Below are positions 63,438-64,000 of a stretch of DNA of 64,000 nt, piece after piece. The position numbers and the translations under genes are program-made. Position 1 is the first letter of the stretch, and the number at the start of each line of letters is the position of its first letter. The notes under the pieces were generated by a model. The model saw only the letters and a program-made list of their open reading frames with translations. It had not been told where the DNA came from and ran no database searches. Source of the DNA: Achromobacter xylosoxidans A8 (GTDB lineage Bacteria > Pseudomonadota > Gammaproteobacteria > Burkholderiales > Burkholderiaceae_B); the NCBI RefSeq assembly GCF_000165835.1, contig NC_014640.1:3906001-3970000 (forward strand), written 5' to 3'.

Positions 63438-64000
63438 ATGACCCGGCCATGAACGAACGCCGCTGGCGCCGCCGCAGCCTGTGGCTGCTGCCTCCCTTGC
63501 TGCTGCTGACCTTGTACTGGAGCGGCCACGACAGCGTGGCTCGCTGGCTCGACGGCCGCGAACTGCAGCCGCGCGAGGTCGCGGCCGGCACCCAGGCGCT
63601 GCTGGGTGGCGCGCAGTGGCAATTGCAGCAATTCGCCGTGCTGGAACCGCCGGCCGGCCGCGGCTGGCAACCCGGTTCCCGCGCCGCGCTGGCAGCCTTC
63701 TCCGTGCAGGTGCAATCCACCGATCTGCCCACGCGCTGGCGCGGCTGCCGCATCGCGCTGCACGATGCGCAGGGGCGTACCTGGCTGCCCGCCATCGCGC
63801 CGGCGCTGCGCCTGCCCCGCGGTACGGCGCGCGGCTGCGTGGCCGCCGCCCACAGCGGCGCCGCGTCGGGCGCCAAGGTGGAAATCATGGAAGCCTTCAT
63901 GGTGCCCGCCGACGCGGCCGCGCCCTGGTCTATCACCGTATCTATCGATGCCGAGAGGCCTGCTTACCTGCGCTTTGCGCCGCCGGACCCGCCCGGCTGA
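63434..64000 (+). CDS. Membrane-anchored protein of unknown function (triad member 3)
   Basis: This 188-residue protein's stop codon is the very end of the window. A short charged tail precedes one membrane helix (about 15-30, LWLLPPLLLLTLYWSG). A domain of ~140 residues follows, with ALLGGAQWQLQQFAVLEPP and AALAAFSVQVQSTDL. A GCRIALHDAQGRTWLP segment is reminiscent of the DGLAYRHTD turn in triad member 2. Resemblance to the other two is weaker than between them. An alternative start is the second ATG at 63449. Further operon genes may continue past the right edge. Confidence 0.65.
   Translation: MNDPAMNERRWRRRSLWLLPPLLLLTLYWSGHDSVARWLDGRELQPREVAAGTQALLGGAQWQLQQFAVLEPPAGRGWQPGSRAALAAFSVQVQSTDLPTRWRGCRIALHDAQGRTWLPAIAPALRLPRGTARGCVAAAHSGAASGAKVEIMEAFMVPADAAAPWSITVSIDAERPAYLRFAPPDPPG

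Overview
The window is 64 kb of GC-rich, densely packed chromosome with no tRNA, rRNA, CRISPR array, insertion sequence or prophage that I can see. Several traits point to a betaproteobacterium of the Alcaligenaceae (Achromobacter/Bordetella type): two Bug-family (TctC-like) periplasmic receptors, many LysR regulators, a wsp chemosensory operon, and a giant ESPR-type autotransporter with PATR repeats. This placement is inference from gene content, not from a marker gene.

Layout. 1-5.4 kb: end of a ParD-like gene abutting map, an MFS exporter, a GST, periplasmic sodC and a DUF445 membrane protein. 5.4-18 kb: a GntP permease and a LysR gene, divergent from a beta-oxidation operon. That operon runs hydratase/dehydrogenase, thiolase, two acyl-CoA dehydrogenases, CoA ligase and two Bug receptors. 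It resembles the pim (dicarboxylate/pimelate) cluster. The second receptor is a tandem duplicate that carried along a decayed 3' end of the ligase gene. 18-26.6 kb: an ABC ATPase with degenerate catalytic motifs and a 2515-residue autotransporter built from three large modules. 26.6-39.9 kb: accessory metabolism and regulators. It includes an SDR/LysR pair, a five-gene cupin/flavin oxidase/alcohol dehydrogenase/MFS/MerR-TipAS cluster, a GntR gene, a LysR/DHA2 efflux pair with a strong operator-like palindrome, and a PLP lyase/Lrp pair. 40-48.4 kb: a complete translationally coupled wspABCDEF-R operon (surface-sensing, c-di-GMP output) on the minus strand. 48.6-55.4 kb: an amidase, a small exported protein, and a helicase-nuclease plus FAN1-type nuclease operon preceded by a LexA-like CTG-N10-CAG box. 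A small P-loop kinase follows, preceded by what looks like a classical Thr/Ile-type transcription attenuator. 55.4-64 kb: a LysR gene divergent from an exported CMD-like/Atu4866 pair, a three-subunit membrane sugar (gluconate-type) dehydrogenase, a C-terminally anchored unknown protein, and three overlapping genes for membrane-anchored proteins, at least two of them apparently related.

The most unusual signals are: (1) the leader peptide/antiterminator/terminator set upstream of a P-loop kinase rather than a biosynthetic gene; (2) the two-gene FAN1 plus XPD/DinG-like helicase-nuclease operon with a candidate SOS operator; (3) the ABC ATPase that lacks two Walker A glycines and the catalytic glutamate; and (4) the tandem Bug duplication with its ligase fragment. 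Starts were moved from the longest frame wherever a ribosome binding site, signal peptide or family alignment gave a better one.
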